Notes: generated by a model from the letters alone, not told the origin. A DNA stretch of 64,000 bases from Lewinella sp038528965 (GCA_038528965.1 JBCBEC010000036.1:9321-73320), one strand, 5' to 3'. Counted from the stretch's first letter, positions 27,230 to 36,905 are shown. Program-made: numbers and translations.

Positions 27230-29671
27230 ATGTTTTTTTCTAATTGGAGAGTGCGCATCAGCGTGCTATTGCTTGTACTGGGTGCCAGTTTTTCGCTTAC
27301 GGCACAGTCAAGTATCAATGGTACCATTACGGACCCAAAAGGCGTACCGTTAGTGGGCGCCAATGTTTATGCTCCCGAAGTTCAGTTGGGGGCAGTTACC
27401 GATGAAAATGGATTTTTTGATTTAGGACAGCGGGCAGCTGCCGCTACCCGTCTGGAGGTGAGTTACGTTGGCTACCGCACCCAGGTTGTGGATTTGCAGC
27501 CGGGCCAGGAAAGCCGCCTTGCCTTGGTATTGGAAGAAAACCCGGTATTTACGGGAGAAGTAGTCGTATCTGCCACTCGTGCGGATGATCGAACACCGAT
27601 GACTTTTAGTACGGTGGACCGGGAACTCATCCAACAAAACAATGTTGGGCAGGATGTACCATTCATCTTGCGTTGGACACCCTCGGCGGTGGTTACGTCT
27701 GATGCGGGTACAGGCATCGGCTACACCGGTATTTGGATTCGTGGTTCGGATCCTACCCGGATTAACGTGACTATCAACGGTATCCCCGTAAACGATGCGG
27801 AAAGCCAGGGTGTATTTTGGGTGAATCTACCTGATTTTGCCTCCTCGGCTGAGGACATCCAAGTGCAACGCGGTGTAGGTGCTTCTACCAACGGCTCTGG
27901 CGCATTTGGTGCTACCATCAACCTCAATACCAGTAAGGTCAATCGCGAGGCCTACGCGTCTACGGATATGACGGTAGGTAGTTTTGGTACGCTTAAAGGG
28001 AACCTGCGCTTCGGTACGGGTTTGATGAAAAATGGCTTTACGATTGATGGCCGCCTATCTCGCATTACCAGCGACGGTTACATTGATCGCGCCAGTGTAG
28101 ACCTGTCCTCCTGGTATCTCTCTGGCGCCTGGATCGGCGATAAAAGCTCTGTTCGTCTGACTGCTTTTGACGGTAACGAAGTCACTTACCAGGCCTGGAA
28201 TGGTGTAGACGCCAGTTTGGTGGATGACCCAGATCTGCGCACCACTAATACGGCCGGTACCGAGAAAGAAGGCGAACCTTATGACAATGAGGTAGATGAC
28301 TACGGTCAAACTTACCTACAGCTGTTCTTTAACCACGAGTTCAACCGCAACTGGAACGCTAACCTAGCAGGACACTGGACTATCGGTGGTGGTTTCTTTG
28401 AGCAATACAAAGCAGGAGAAGACTTTGCTGATTATGGCCTAACGCCGATTACGATCGGTCAGGAAACCATCAATACAACTGATTTAATCCGCCGTCGCTG
28501 GTTGGATAATGACTACTACGGTGGAACCTACGGTTTGAATTATAATAGCGATGATAGTCGCTTCCGGGCTACGCTAGGTGGTGGTTACCATATTTACCAG
28601 GGCGCTCATTTTGGTGAGATTATCTGGGCGCGTTTTGCTTCCCAAAGTGAAATCCGTGACCGTTACTACGATAATGATGCGGAGAAGATTGATTTCAACA
28701 TCTTCACCAAATTCAACTACGCACTAACGGACCGTTGGGATGCTTACCTGGACCTACAATTGCGCACCGTTGATTACACCTTCTTGGGAATTGACAACAC
28801 GGGCAATACCGTCGATCAAACAGCGGATTTGCAGTTCTTCAATCCGAAGGCGGGTATCCAGTACCGTGCGGATAACAACCAACGGGCCTACGCTAGTATT
28901 GCGGTAGCGCAACGTGAACCCAATCGTAACGATTTTGTGGGCAGTACACCAGAGAACCGTCCGCGCGCGGAGAAGCTGTATAACCTGGAAGCTGGCTGGG
29001 AAAAGCAGTGGTCGAAAGCCACCGTGCAGGCTAACTTCTACTACATGTATTACGAAGACCAATTGGTACTGAACGGGCAAATCGACGATGTAGGGGCGCT
29101 TTTACGGACCAATGTTGACGAGAGCTACCGGACCGGTATTGAATTGGTAGCAGGTGGAGAAATCCTGGATAACCTCACTTTGCAGGGTAACTTCACCCTG
29201 AGTCGTAACCGCGTGGTTTCCTTCACCGAGTTTGTGGATGATTACGATGCCGATTTCAACTGGATTGGTCAACAAGCAGTGAAGCGGGAAGAAACGGATT
29301 TGGCTTTTTCACCCAACGTATTGGGCGCGGCAGAGCTGCGGTATGATTTTCTACCAAGTGCAGAAAAGCATGACCTTTCCTTGGCCTTACGTGGGAAGTA
29401 CGTAGGTCGCCGGTATTTGGATAATAGCTCCGATGAAGCAAATAGCCTGGATCCCTATTTCTTCAGCGACTGGCAGCTCCAGTACACCATCCGTCCTGGT
29501 GGTTTGCGGGCTATTCGCCTGAACTTCCAGGTCCTAAACTGGATGGACGAATTGTACGAGTCTAATGGCTGGTCTTACCGCTCCTTCGTTGGTGGTGAGG
29601 GTCAACTATTACAAGGTCTGTATCCACAGGCCGGTCGCCAGTTGATGCTGGGGCTGGGTATCGATTTTTAG
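27230..29671 (+). CDS. TonB-dependent receptor, predicted thiamin/thiamin-phosphate transporter
   Basis: 813 residues from the ATG at 27230; a frame-extending TTG at 27206 precedes an otherwise complete signal peptide (ISVLLLVLGASFSLTAQ). Carboxypeptidase-regulatory-like domain at about 28-105 (GTITDPKGVPLVGANVYAPE), plug at about 120-235 (NVGQDVPFILRWTPSAVV; IRGSDPTRINVTINGIPVND), then a 22-strand barrel to the C-terminal Phe (GLGIDF). Transports a ligand across the outer membrane using TonB energy. The TPP riboswitch in its leader, as in known Bacteroidota OMP-thi genes, predicts thiamin or a phosphate ester as ligand. No PnuT or thiamin biosynthetic gene is adjacent. Confidence 0.88.
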   Translation: MFFSNWRVRISVLLLVLGASFSLTAQSSINGTITDPKGVPLVGANVYAPEVQLGAVTDENGFFDLGQRAAAATRLEVSYVGYRTQVVDLQPGQESRLALVLEENPVFTGEVVVSATRADDRTPMTFSTVDRELIQQNNVGQDVPFILRWTPSAVVTSDAGTGIGYTGIWIRGSDPTRINVTINGIPVNDAESQGVFWVNLPDFASSAEDIQVQRGVGASTNGSGAFGATINLNTSKVNREAYASTDMTVGSFGTLKGNLRFGTGLMKNGFTIDGRLSRITSDGYIDRASVDLSSWYLSGAWIGDKSSVRLTAFDGNEVTYQAWNGVDASLVDDPDLRTTNTAGTEKEGEPYDNEVDDYGQTYLQLFFNHEFNRNWNANLAGHWTIGGGFFEQYKAGEDFADYGLTPITIGQETINTTDLIRRRWLDNDYYGGTYGLNYNSDDSRFRATLGGGYHIYQGAHFGEIIWARFASQSEIRDRYYDNDAEKIDFNIFTKFNYALTDRWDAYLDLQLRTVDYTFLGIDNTGNTVDQTADLQFFNPKAGIQYRADNNQRAYASIAVAQREPNRNDFVGSTPENRPRAEKLYNLEAGWEKQWSKATVQANFYYMYYEDQLVLNGQIDDVGALLRTNVDESYRTGIELVAGGEILDNLTLQGNFTLSRNRVVSFTEFVDDYDADFNWIGQQAVKREETDLAFSPNVLGAAELRYDFLPSAEKHDLSLALRGKYVGRRYLDNSSDEANSLDPYFFSDWQLQYTIRPGGLRAIRLNFQVLNWMDELYESNGWSYRSFVGGEGQLLQGLYPQAGRQLMLGLGIDF

Positions 29672-29693
29672 CATGTAGTCAACTGATTTGTGT

Positions 29694-29733
29694 GTCATCC
29701 CCGTTTTTGGTAATTGCTAAAGACGGGGATGAC
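29694..29733. terminator. Bidirectional terminator-like hairpin
   Basis: A near-perfect 15-bp stem (GTCATCCCCGTTTTT with TAAAGACGGGGATGAC), loop near 29709-29717, between the convergent receptor gene and the secreted protein gene. Confidence 0.75.
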
Positions 29734-29756
29734 CTAATATCTCTTGTTGGCACTGC

Positions 29757-30644
29757 TTAATTGCACAAGTAGGCACGCCTATTGGAGTAATTAATAGCTT
29801 CTTGTTCAAAGAAGTTGCAATTATGGGTCGTTCCTTCTAATCGGTAGCCCAACCAAAATAGTGGTCCATTCAAATCCCAGTAGATATACTTCGAAAGCTG
29901 CTGGTAAGATGTTGAAGAAGCTTTCCATCTTTTATCGGCGGTAGCGAAAAAAGCATTGCCGGCCACTTTACGGTCGTATTGTACGATATGCGCTACTTCT
30001 TCGGCAAAAACGGTATAAAATTGCTCTCCTTGCAGGCCAGTATCCATACCAATGGAACTGACTTGACCCGTTGCTAACCCACTACCCAATGAAGTGCTAA
30101 AACCCTTATCCGATTCGAAGTAAAAAATACCGGATTGGAGGGTTCTACCCAAATCAAAGCGGGCTCCTCTTCCGACTACAATGAGTCCGTAAATGGAAGA
30201 TGGAAATAACCGGACGGAAAATTTCTTTTCGTAGGGTAGATAATCGAATCTAGTGATCAGTAAGTTGAAATGTAATCTTTCCAGCATTCTCCGGTTTTCG
30301 GCCGCGTTTTGAATAATGGAAGAACCAAAGGCATTGACTATTCTAGCGGGCCAAGCCAGGGCTATATTTTGCTGTCGCTCTATTTGGTGGGTTAATGATA
30401 AACCAACGTGGCTGATCCCACCACCAATTGCTCCTTTATAAAAGCCGTTTAAGAAAGTTCGAAAATTGGGTTTGTCTTTTTTGCTGTTAATTAAGCTGCC
30501 TACACCACCTATCAGACCATTAAAGCCAATGTTAAACATGGCCAATTGTGCTCTTTGCGTTCTGAATTCGCTGGACTGTGCGTGAATTTCGACAGTACTT
30601 ACAGTGGTGAACAGTAAGATTAATAGGAGCGCGTTTGTTTTCAT
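29757..30644 (-). CDS. Secreted protein of unknown function with degenerate zincin-like motif
   Basis: 295 residues with a signal peptide (LLLILLFTTVSTVEIHAQ). Two glycine-rich hydrophobic segments lie near 30-80 (NIGFNGLIGGVGSLI; GAIGGGISHVGLSL). At about 215-225 there is EEVAHIVQYDR, which looks like a HExxH-(V)-Q helix in which the first His is replaced by Glu, followed near the C-terminus by FEQEAINYSN, similar to the third-ligand segment of DUF4157-like proteins. The enzyme may therefore be inactive or the likeness fortuitous. No relation to its neighbours is apparent. Confidence 0.6.
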   Translation of the reverse strand: MKTNALLLILLFTTVSTVEIHAQSSEFRTQRAQLAMFNIGFNGLIGGVGSLINSKKDKPNFRTFLNGFYKGAIGGGISHVGLSLTHQIERQQNIALAWPARIVNAFGSSIIQNAAENRRMLERLHFNLLITRFDYLPYEKKFSVRLFPSSIYGLIVVGRGARFDLGRTLQSGIFYFESDKGFSTSLGSGLATGQVSSIGMDTGLQGEQFYTVFAEEVAHIVQYDRKVAGNAFFATADKRWKASSTSYQQLSKYIYWDLNGPLFWLGYRLEGTTHNCNFFEQEAINYSNRRAYLCN

Positions 30645-30989
30645 AAGCGTTTAGTTCTTATTGAAGTTGTCTAGGGTTTTGGAATGAAACTAGTTGCAAG
30701 TGCTTGATTCTGAAGACAAAGCTCATTTTGAGTTTCGTACCTGGAAGGTCCGGGACGAAAAATAGCTGAAGTATTCAGGATTAATGACTTGTAAATAATT
30801 CATTTGAGAAACTTTAGACAACTTCATTAAATATAACGGCCTTTATTCAACTTTATCGGTTGTTTATGTCAATTTAAGGGAATCATTGCTTGCTCCCACC
30901 AGAGTATACAGTGACAAGGGCCGATAGAACTCGTCTCTACTGTAGCTTGTTTAACATTTTTGGAATTCTCCTTTGGCTACCTCATCTTT
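30645..30989. other. Intergenic region between divergent genes
   Basis: About 345 bases between the secreted protein (-) and the ATPase operon (+). AT-rich towards the operon. TTTCGT at 30733-30738 and ACGAAA at 30755-30760 can pair with an imperfect middle. I see no perfect TAnnTTTG box and no coding sequence. Confidence 0.4.
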
Positions 30990-33371
30990 ATGCGCATGGA
31001 GCAAAGCACGCAAAGTTTGGACACCTTTTATCAACTTTTGGATACCGCCGGCCCTAACTCCTGGGGGACTGATTCGGAGGATGAGCAGTTTGCCCGGCTA
31101 GTGCAGCAAGGCCAAGCATTGTGTGGTTCCTTACTTCGGTACGGAGATGAGAAAGCCCTCCTTTTTATTCAGGAGAAACCCGAACCCGTTCTGGCCGATT
31201 ATTTGTTCTTCTACGAATGGTTACAAGCTGCCAAGCAGTTTCTGATCTTGTGGCGCAACACTACCTTTGGGTATTTGCAAGCCCAGCTACTGGTAGCTGA
31301 TAGTAATTTGGAAGCCGCTAGCTTTCAGCAATGGCAATCTGATGCTGCAAACCAATTGCAGGAAGCTGCTCAGGCCCTGGGACAAATTATTCCCGAGCGC
31401 GAGGCTGAATTCAACACTAAGCCAAAGGAGGCGCGTAAGCAGATGGAGGCCTGGGGGCACCAAACACTACCTTGGACCGTCTACAAGGAGCAAATTACAA
31501 TGATTAGCAGCCAGCTGGATGATTTAAAGGCGAATCAGAAGGCCCTATACGCTAATTGTAAGCAACTCCGGCAACTCAGGGAGACCATCTTCAATAATAT
31601 CCACCAGGGATTGGACGAACTGCAAACCCTGCAAGAAATTGCTCGTTCGACCATTACCTTCATCGATGAGACGGGAGTGGATAGCCCCGGTCGGATTCCG
31701 ATTTATTTGGAAAACCAAGAGCAGCAATTACCACCGGTTGATTATAGCAAGGTTTTTAAAAAACAACTGGAAAAAGGGTTAGAGGGGCTCTCTGGAGAAA
31801 TGCAAGTGCCGGTAGCTGCGCAGGGACCAGTCCTAAAGGTCAAGGATGTTGATTTTCGGCGCTTTATTTCCCGTTGGTTAGAGTCCGAAGTACTGCCTTT
31901 GCTATATGAAATTTGGGAAGTTTCGACCAATATTCGGAACAACCTCAAGATGGCCCTCATCAACATTCGTAACCGGGCCATCCTGTTGAATAATGAAAAC
32001 GCTGAAAATGGCGAACGCAGCAATCTGTCTGATGACCTCAACCAACCGCTGCACAGTTTTATTCAACAGACGGATGACCGGATCATTGAAATTGAGCAGT
32101 TGCATGAGTTGATCCATCATCGGATGGATGAGAACTTTAAGCTGTCCAGTGTCTTCCGGGAGCGCGAGTTCTTTTTGAGTGTTCCGCTGCAGAGCACACT
32201 CAATCAGTTTCGCAATAACCAGAATCAGCTCCTTCAGCGCGTCCAACGCTGGGGCGATCGGCAACGCAGGCGGGTCCAACGCTGGCTCACGGATGTACAA
32301 ACGGAGGACGCCATGAGCATCTCCGAAAAGGTGGTTCGCTTTGTGGATACCCGCCGGGTTAATCCGGATAATCACGCCTACACCAGTATCTTTCTCACCA
32401 GTGGCTACATTGGCGAGTCCTTTTGGGTAGGGCGGAAATCAGAGCTGCGGCGCGTAGCTCAAGTGGTCAATAAATGGAAGCAAGGCTACCGCGGAACTAT
32501 TCTCCTTACGGGAGATCGCTTTTGTGGGAAATCGTTGTTCGGAGATTTGGTTAGTAATCGCTATTTCCCTAGCCAAACCATCCGGCTTTCGCCTAATAGT
32601 ACGGTCCAATTTCAGGGGAGAACTTTCACTACGAGCTATGACCTTGAGGAAGCGCTCAATTTTGTGAGCAAATACCGCTTTGATCAGCCACCGTTGATCT
32701 GGCTGGATGATCTGGAACTCTGGCACAGTGAAGATTTTCCAATTAGCCGGAATGTACAGCGCTTGGGGCAGCATATTGATCGCAACAGTACGCGTATATT
32801 TTACCTGGTGGCAGCGGGTAATGTTTTGCGCCAGCAGTTGGAACTGAATCGGAACTTTAGCCGGCATTTCCAGGCTACGATTGCGCTGAATAGCATGAAC
32901 CAAGAAGATACCTACCAGGCGATTTTGATTCGGCACGGTGCGACCCATAAAGAGCTGGTCAATGAAAATGGCCTACGGGTAGAGGCCACTGATTTTCAGC
33001 AACAAGTCAATCGGATTCACCGCACGGCCAACGGAAATATTGGCGAAGCTTTAAGCCTGTGGGCAGTAAGTATACGGGCTTTGGATGAGGATAATGTAAT
33101 CCAGAACCGATCCCCATTTTACGGCTTACCCAATTTCTTAGACGCGGACCAGGCCGTACTGCTGCGGACCATTATGTTGGAGAAACGCACCAATGAATAT
33201 CGTTTGCGCAAAAGATTTGGCCCCGCTTTCAATCCGCGTTACGCCGAAGCATTACTGCGGCTGTTGAGTGTGGGACTACTGCGCCGCCATATCGATGGTT
33301 GGCTTGAGATCAGTGATGTGGCCGTCAATAGCATCACGCGACAATTGCGGACCAAACAATACATTAGCTAA
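30990..33371 (+). CDS. AAA/STAND-like ATPase with long coiled-coil N-terminal region
   Basis: 793 residues from the ATG at 30990 (another ATG at 30996; a TTG at 30960 is less likely). The first about 440 residues are almost all helical with heptad-like stretches (ISSQLDDLKANQKALYANCKQL) and no recognised domain. The NTPase core starts at GRKSELRRVAQVV, has the P-loop TGDRFCGKS with Lys514, Walker B PLIWLDDLELW at about 570, and an ORC/STAND-like lid (ANGNIGEALSLWAVS). The C-terminus resembles a winged helix. No transmembrane segment. The stop codon overlaps the ATG of the MscS-like gene (TAATG), so they are translationally coupled. Probably an ATP-dependent regulator of the membrane proteins encoded downstream (inference). 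Confidence 0.75.
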   Translation: MRMEQSTQSLDTFYQLLDTAGPNSWGTDSEDEQFARLVQQGQALCGSLLRYGDEKALLFIQEKPEPVLADYLFFYEWLQAAKQFLILWRNTTFGYLQAQLLVADSNLEAASFQQWQSDAANQLQEAAQALGQIIPEREAEFNTKPKEARKQMEAWGHQTLPWTVYKEQITMISSQLDDLKANQKALYANCKQLRQLRETIFNNIHQGLDELQTLQEIARSTITFIDETGVDSPGRIPIYLENQEQQLPPVDYSKVFKKQLEKGLEGLSGEMQVPVAAQGPVLKVKDVDFRRFISRWLESEVLPLLYEIWEVSTNIRNNLKMALINIRNRAILLNNENAENGERSNLSDDLNQPLHSFIQQTDDRIIEIEQLHELIHHRMDENFKLSSVFREREFFLSVPLQSTLNQFRNNQNQLLQRVQRWGDRQRRRVQRWLTDVQTEDAMSISEKVVRFVDTRRVNPDNHAYTSIFLTSGYIGESFWVGRKSELRRVAQVVNKWKQGYRGTILLTGDRFCGKSLFGDLVSNRYFPSQTIRLSPNSTVQFQGRTFTTSYDLEEALNFVSKYRFDQPPLIWLDDLELWHSEDFPISRNVQRLGQHIDRNSTRIFYLVAAGNVLRQQLELNRNFSRHFQATIALNSMNQEDTYQAILIRHGATHKELVNENGLRVEATDFQQQVNRIHRTANGNIGEALSLWAVSIRALDEDNVIQNRSPFYGLPNFLDADQAVLLRTIMLEKRTNEYRLRKRFGPAFNPRYAEALLRLLSVGLLRRHIDGWLEISDVAVNSITRQLRTKQYIS

Positions 33372-34108
33372 TGGATTATTTGTGGCAAGTACACTTTGAT
33401 TATACCTGGACCGGCTTGTTGGGCAACGCCCTCCGCCTGGCCGTCGTGTACGTACTCTTGATCCTGGGGCAACAATTCCTGAGTCGGAGAAGTACCATCC
33501 AAACCTGGCAGGACGTTTTGGAGCGTTGGCTCAATTACGCCTTACTGCTTTTTGAGCCCATCGCCATCTTATTGTTGGTCAGTTATTTCATTCTGATTCA
33601 TCCTTTTTACCACGGCCTCATTTTTGCGCTAGCCTTATTGGCGAGTTTGCAGCACTTTCGCAACTACTGGTGCGGCCGCATCTTACTTTTTGATCCTAGC
33701 TTGCGCATTGGTACGCGCATGAGCTACGGACAGCAACGCGGTTTGATTACCTACATTGGTCGCATTGGCATACGACTGCAGACCAATAAAGGCCTCCTGT
33801 TTTTGAATTACGGTGATTTATTGGAGAACGGATATACCCTTCTGACGGGAGAGGAAAGCGGATCATTCTTTCGCTTGAAAATAAAGGCTAATCCTGACGG
33901 AGATAAGACGCCAGCTCAGGCCCAATTGGAAGAACTATTGCAAGTGATTCCGTATCTCAACTGGCAACACCAGACACAACTGGAATTGAACCAGGCACAA
34001 GCCGGAGAGTGGGTGGTCAATTTAGCTTTACACGAAGAACAACACCTCCGCGACCTTATTGAACGATTGGCTGAACAGCAATTTTTGGCCAGTATTACTA
34101 AAATTTAA
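33371..34108 (+). CDS. Small MscS-like membrane protein
   Basis: 245 residues: three hydrophobic segments (about 18-37, 56-76, 78-94), then an MscS-type beta domain (LRIGTRMSYGQQRGLITYIGRIGIRLQTNKGLLFLNYGDLL, residues about 115-155) and a C-terminal alpha/beta part (about 165-245). Shorter than typical MscS and lacking the Gly/Ala-rich TM3 pore helix pattern, so it may be a channel variant or a scaffold. It overlaps the ATPase gene by one base and is followed after 12 bases by an antiporter gene. Confidence 0.7.
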   Translation: MDYLWQVHFDYTWTGLLGNALRLAVVYVLLILGQQFLSRRSTIQTWQDVLERWLNYALLLFEPIAILLLVSYFILIHPFYHGLIFALALLASLQHFRNYWCGRILLFDPSLRIGTRMSYGQQRGLITYIGRIGIRLQTNKGLLFLNYGDLLENGYTLLTGEESGSFFRLKIKANPDGDKTPAQAQLEELLQVIPYLNWQHQTQLELNQAQAGEWVVNLALHEEQHLRDLIERLAEQQFLASITKI

Positions 34109-34120
34109 GCAAAGACTGCT

Positions 34121-35407
34121 ATGGAAGCTTTGTCTTCATATACCCTTATTATCAGTGCCTCGGTAATCCTTATTCTCTCCTTTTTGTTCGGAGAGTTGGC
34201 GCGCAAAACCAGCATTCCCTCTGTACTTATGCTTATTGTGCTGGGGATCGCGCTACAATTTGGTCTGGATGCGGTCATGGGTCAGCGCCCTGATTTTCTA
34301 CCGGTACTAAAGGTGCTGGGAACAGTGGGGTTGATTATGATTGTACTGGAAGCCGCACTGGAATTAGAGCTTAAGCCCGGGAAATATTTACCCATTGCCA
34401 GGGCTTTGATGATAGCACTGGTGGGGCTATTGGTCAGTGCTTACGTAGCAGCCCTCATTCTGCATCAGTTTGTTCCCGGTATGGATATTGCTTCCGCCTG
34501 GTTGTACGCCACACCGCTATCCATCCTGTCTAGTGCCATCATTATTCCCAGTGTTACGGGACTCAAGGAAGACAAGAAAGAATTCCACATTTACGAGAGT
34601 ACTTTCTCCGATATTCTTGGGATTATGATGTTCTATTTCCTAGCGGGAAATTTTGAAGCGGCAGAACATGGCACCGGCTTGGTGGAGTTTTCTGGCTCAT
34701 TGTTCCTTACCATCGGGATAGCAGTAGTGGCCAGTTACTTGATTATTTTGATCTTTCAGAATATCCGGAGTCATACCAAGCTCTTCCTATTGATTGCGGT
34801 CTTGCTTTTACTCTACGCAGTTGGTAAAAAAATGCACCTGAGTTCGCTCATCATTATTCTGGTCTTCGGTTTAGTTATTGCCAATATGAAGGTCTTCTTC
34901 CGCGGACGCTTAGGCCAGTGGCTGCACTTGGAACGTGCGGAGCAGATGTACGAAGGGCTGCACATTATTACCATGGAATCGGCTTTTGTGGTGCGGACTT
35001 TCTTCTTCGTCATCTTTGGTCTGACCATCTCATTGGCATCTATCGCTAATCTGGAAGTGACGCTGATTTCCCTGGCCATCGTCCTGACGATTTACCTGAT
35101 TCGGTTTATCATCCTACGCATCTTCATTGGCAAGGATATTCTACCACAGCTCTACATTGCCCCCCGTGGCTTAATCACCATCCTGCTGTTCTACGAGATT
35201 CCGGAGAGTGCTATCGTACCAGGCTTTGAGCCAGGTATTTTACTGGATATCATCATCGGCACCAGTCTCATCATGACCTGGGCCATGATCCGCGATAAAC
35301 GACGCAGCGGGCAAGCAATTGCCAAAGCACAGGAGCAGACGGTCGGTTATGAAAAGTGGACAGTGCCTAACCCTACAGAGTACATTTCCGAAGAGGAGAA
35401 GCACTAA
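34121..35407 (+). CDS. Cation:proton antiporter (CPA1/NhaP-like)
   Basis: 428 residues with about 12 transmembrane helices. The first helices carry the family pattern (LARKTSIPSVLMLIVLGIALQFG). The ion-binding region reads YESTFSDILGIM, where many CPA1 members have ESxxND, so the Asp is kept and Asn is replaced by Ser. Exchanges Na+ or K+ for H+ at the inner membrane. Third gene of the ATPase-MscS-antiporter operon, 12 bases after the MscS-like gene, suggesting a shared role in ion or osmotic control. Confidence 0.82.
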   Translation: MEALSSYTLIISASVILILSFLFGELARKTSIPSVLMLIVLGIALQFGLDAVMGQRPDFLPVLKVLGTVGLIMIVLEAALELELKPGKYLPIARALMIALVGLLVSAYVAALILHQFVPGMDIASAWLYATPLSILSSAIIIPSVTGLKEDKKEFHIYESTFSDILGIMMFYFLAGNFEAAEHGTGLVEFSGSLFLTIGIAVVASYLIILIFQNIRSHTKLFLLIAVLLLLYAVGKKMHLSSLIIILVFGLVIANMKVFFRGRLGQWLHLERAEQMYEGLHIITMESAFVVRTFFFVIFGLTISLASIANLEVTLISLAIVLTIYLIRFIILRIFIGKDILPQLYIAPRGLITILLFYEIPESAIVPGFEPGILLDIIIGTSLIMTWAMIRDKRRSGQAIAKAQEQTVGYEKWTVPNPTEYISEEEKH

Positions 35408-35484
35408 TTGACGGTAGTTCTTTGTCTTAGTTATTTTGAGAGAGGATTAATTTTTAAACTGATAACATCCCCTATTGTCGTTTC

Positions 35485-35530
35485 GCGGAATTCATTCCGC
35501 TTAAAATTTATACGGCGGGATGAATCCCGC
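35485..35530. repeat. Paired palindromic element
   Basis: Two 16-nt hairpins, GCGGAATTCATTCCGC (35485-35500) and GCGGGATGAATCCCGC (35515-35530), separated by 14 AT-rich bases; the second is nearly the reverse complement of the first, so the whole element can also fold as one hairpin. A 22-nt stretch around the first recurs with one change at 51003-51025. Probably a dispersed REP-like intergenic element. Confidence 0.7.
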
Positions 35531-35620
35531 GGAACCAATATATACTGAGGTTATCTGGTATTTCTTCAACCAAGCCATAACGTAAATGGCGCTACGAGTT
35601 TGCAAATAATCCACCCACCT

Positions 35621-36886
35621 ATGAAAATTAGCCCTACTATTCAACAGCTCAAGCCCTCCGCGACGCTAGCCATTAACGAGCGTTCGGCGGAACTCGTTGC
35701 GGCTGGAAAGACCGTATATCGATTAGGTTTTGGACAATCGCCCTTTCCGGTGCCGGCAGAGGTAGTGGCAGCATTACAGCAGTACGCCCACCGCAAGGAT
35801 TATCTACCGGTGCGAGGATTGCCAGAGCTGCGCGAGGCAGTGGCGGCTTTCAATAAGCGTACGTTAGGCCTGGATTGTACTGCTGAGCAAGTGCTCATCG
35901 GCCCCGGCTCTAAAGAACTCATCTACGACCTGCTGCTGGCCGCTGATGCTACACTCTTGCTGCCCGCCCCCTCTTGGGTTTCCTACGAGCCACAAGCAGT
36001 CTTAGCACGCAAACCTGTTCATCGTATTGAAACTGGGGCGGAGAATGGATGGCTGCTTTCCGCTAAAACGCTCCGTGAAGCCTGTGAGAAAGTAGTGGGG
36101 GAGAAGGTGCTGATTATCAATTACCCCGGTAATCCCACCGGAACAAGCTTTAGTCCTGAACAACTACAAGCATTGGCCGAGGTGGTACGTGAGCATCAAG
36201 TATTGGTGATCGCCGATGAAATCTACGGAGAGGTGCATCATCAGGGACAACACCAATCCATTGCGACCTATTATCCGGAAGGTACCATTGTTAGTAGTGG
36301 CTTGAGCAAATGGTGCGGAGCTGGAGGCTGGCGTTTGGGCACGTTTACCTTCCCTAAACAGCACATTCCGCTGCTGAATCTGCTCGCTACCATTGCCAGT
36401 GAGACCTTCACCTCGGTGAGTGCGCCGGTACAGTTTGCGGCTGTGAAAGCCTTTGAGGGTAGCCCTGCCATTAGCGAGTACGTACGCCATTCTCAAGATA
36501 TCCTGCGCTGCGTGGCCGAATTTGTGCACCAGCGGCTACTGGAGATGCAGATTGAAATGCCAGCTGCCGAAGGCGGCTTTTACCTCTTTCCCAACTTTGA
36601 AAATCATCGAGTTGCTCTGGCGGCGAAAGGTGTTACGACCAGTGCTGCTTTATGTGAGCATCTGCTGGATCAATCAGGTGTAGCACTGCTGCCAGGAGTG
36701 GCCTTTGGGCGCCCTTCGGAAGAGCTTACGGCTCGTTTGTCTTTCGTCGATTTTGATGGAGCAGAAGCATTAAATTACCGTAAAGCCGAGCCGGATACTG
36801 AGTTAGGTGAGACCTTTATCCTCGAATACTGCCCAAGGATAGCAGCAGCAATGGATGCTTTAAAGGCCTATCTAGAAGCGCTGTAG
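35621..36886 (+). CDS. Class I pyridoxal-phosphate aminotransferase
   Basis: 421 residues from the ATG at 35621 (a TTG at 35600 only adds seven residues). Fold-type I aminotransferase: substrate segment RLGFGQSPFPVP, INYPGNPTGTSFS, IADEIYGEVHH, and PLP lysine Lys230 (SSGLSKWCGAGGWRLG). Closest by motif to aspartate/aromatic transaminases. Acts in the cytoplasm in amino acid metabolism; the exact substrate is not evident. Stands alone. Confidence 0.88.
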   Translation: MKISPTIQQLKPSATLAINERSAELVAAGKTVYRLGFGQSPFPVPAEVVAALQQYAHRKDYLPVRGLPELREAVAAFNKRTLGLDCTAEQVLIGPGSKELIYDLLLAADATLLLPAPSWVSYEPQAVLARKPVHRIETGAENGWLLSAKTLREACEKVVGEKVLIINYPGNPTGTSFSPEQLQALAEVVREHQVLVIADEIYGEVHHQGQHQSIATYYPEGTIVSSGLSKWCGAGGWRLGTFTFPKQHIPLLNLLATIASETFTSVSAPVQFAAVKAFEGSPAISEYVRHSQDILRCVAEFVHQRLLEMQIEMPAAEGGFYLFPNFENHRVALAAKGVTTSAALCEHLLDQSGVALLPGVAFGRPSEELTARLSFVDFDGAEALNYRKAEPDTELGETFILEYCPRIAAAMDALKAYLEAL

Positions 36887-36905
36887 CTGCCTTTCAAAAG
36901 TAAAA

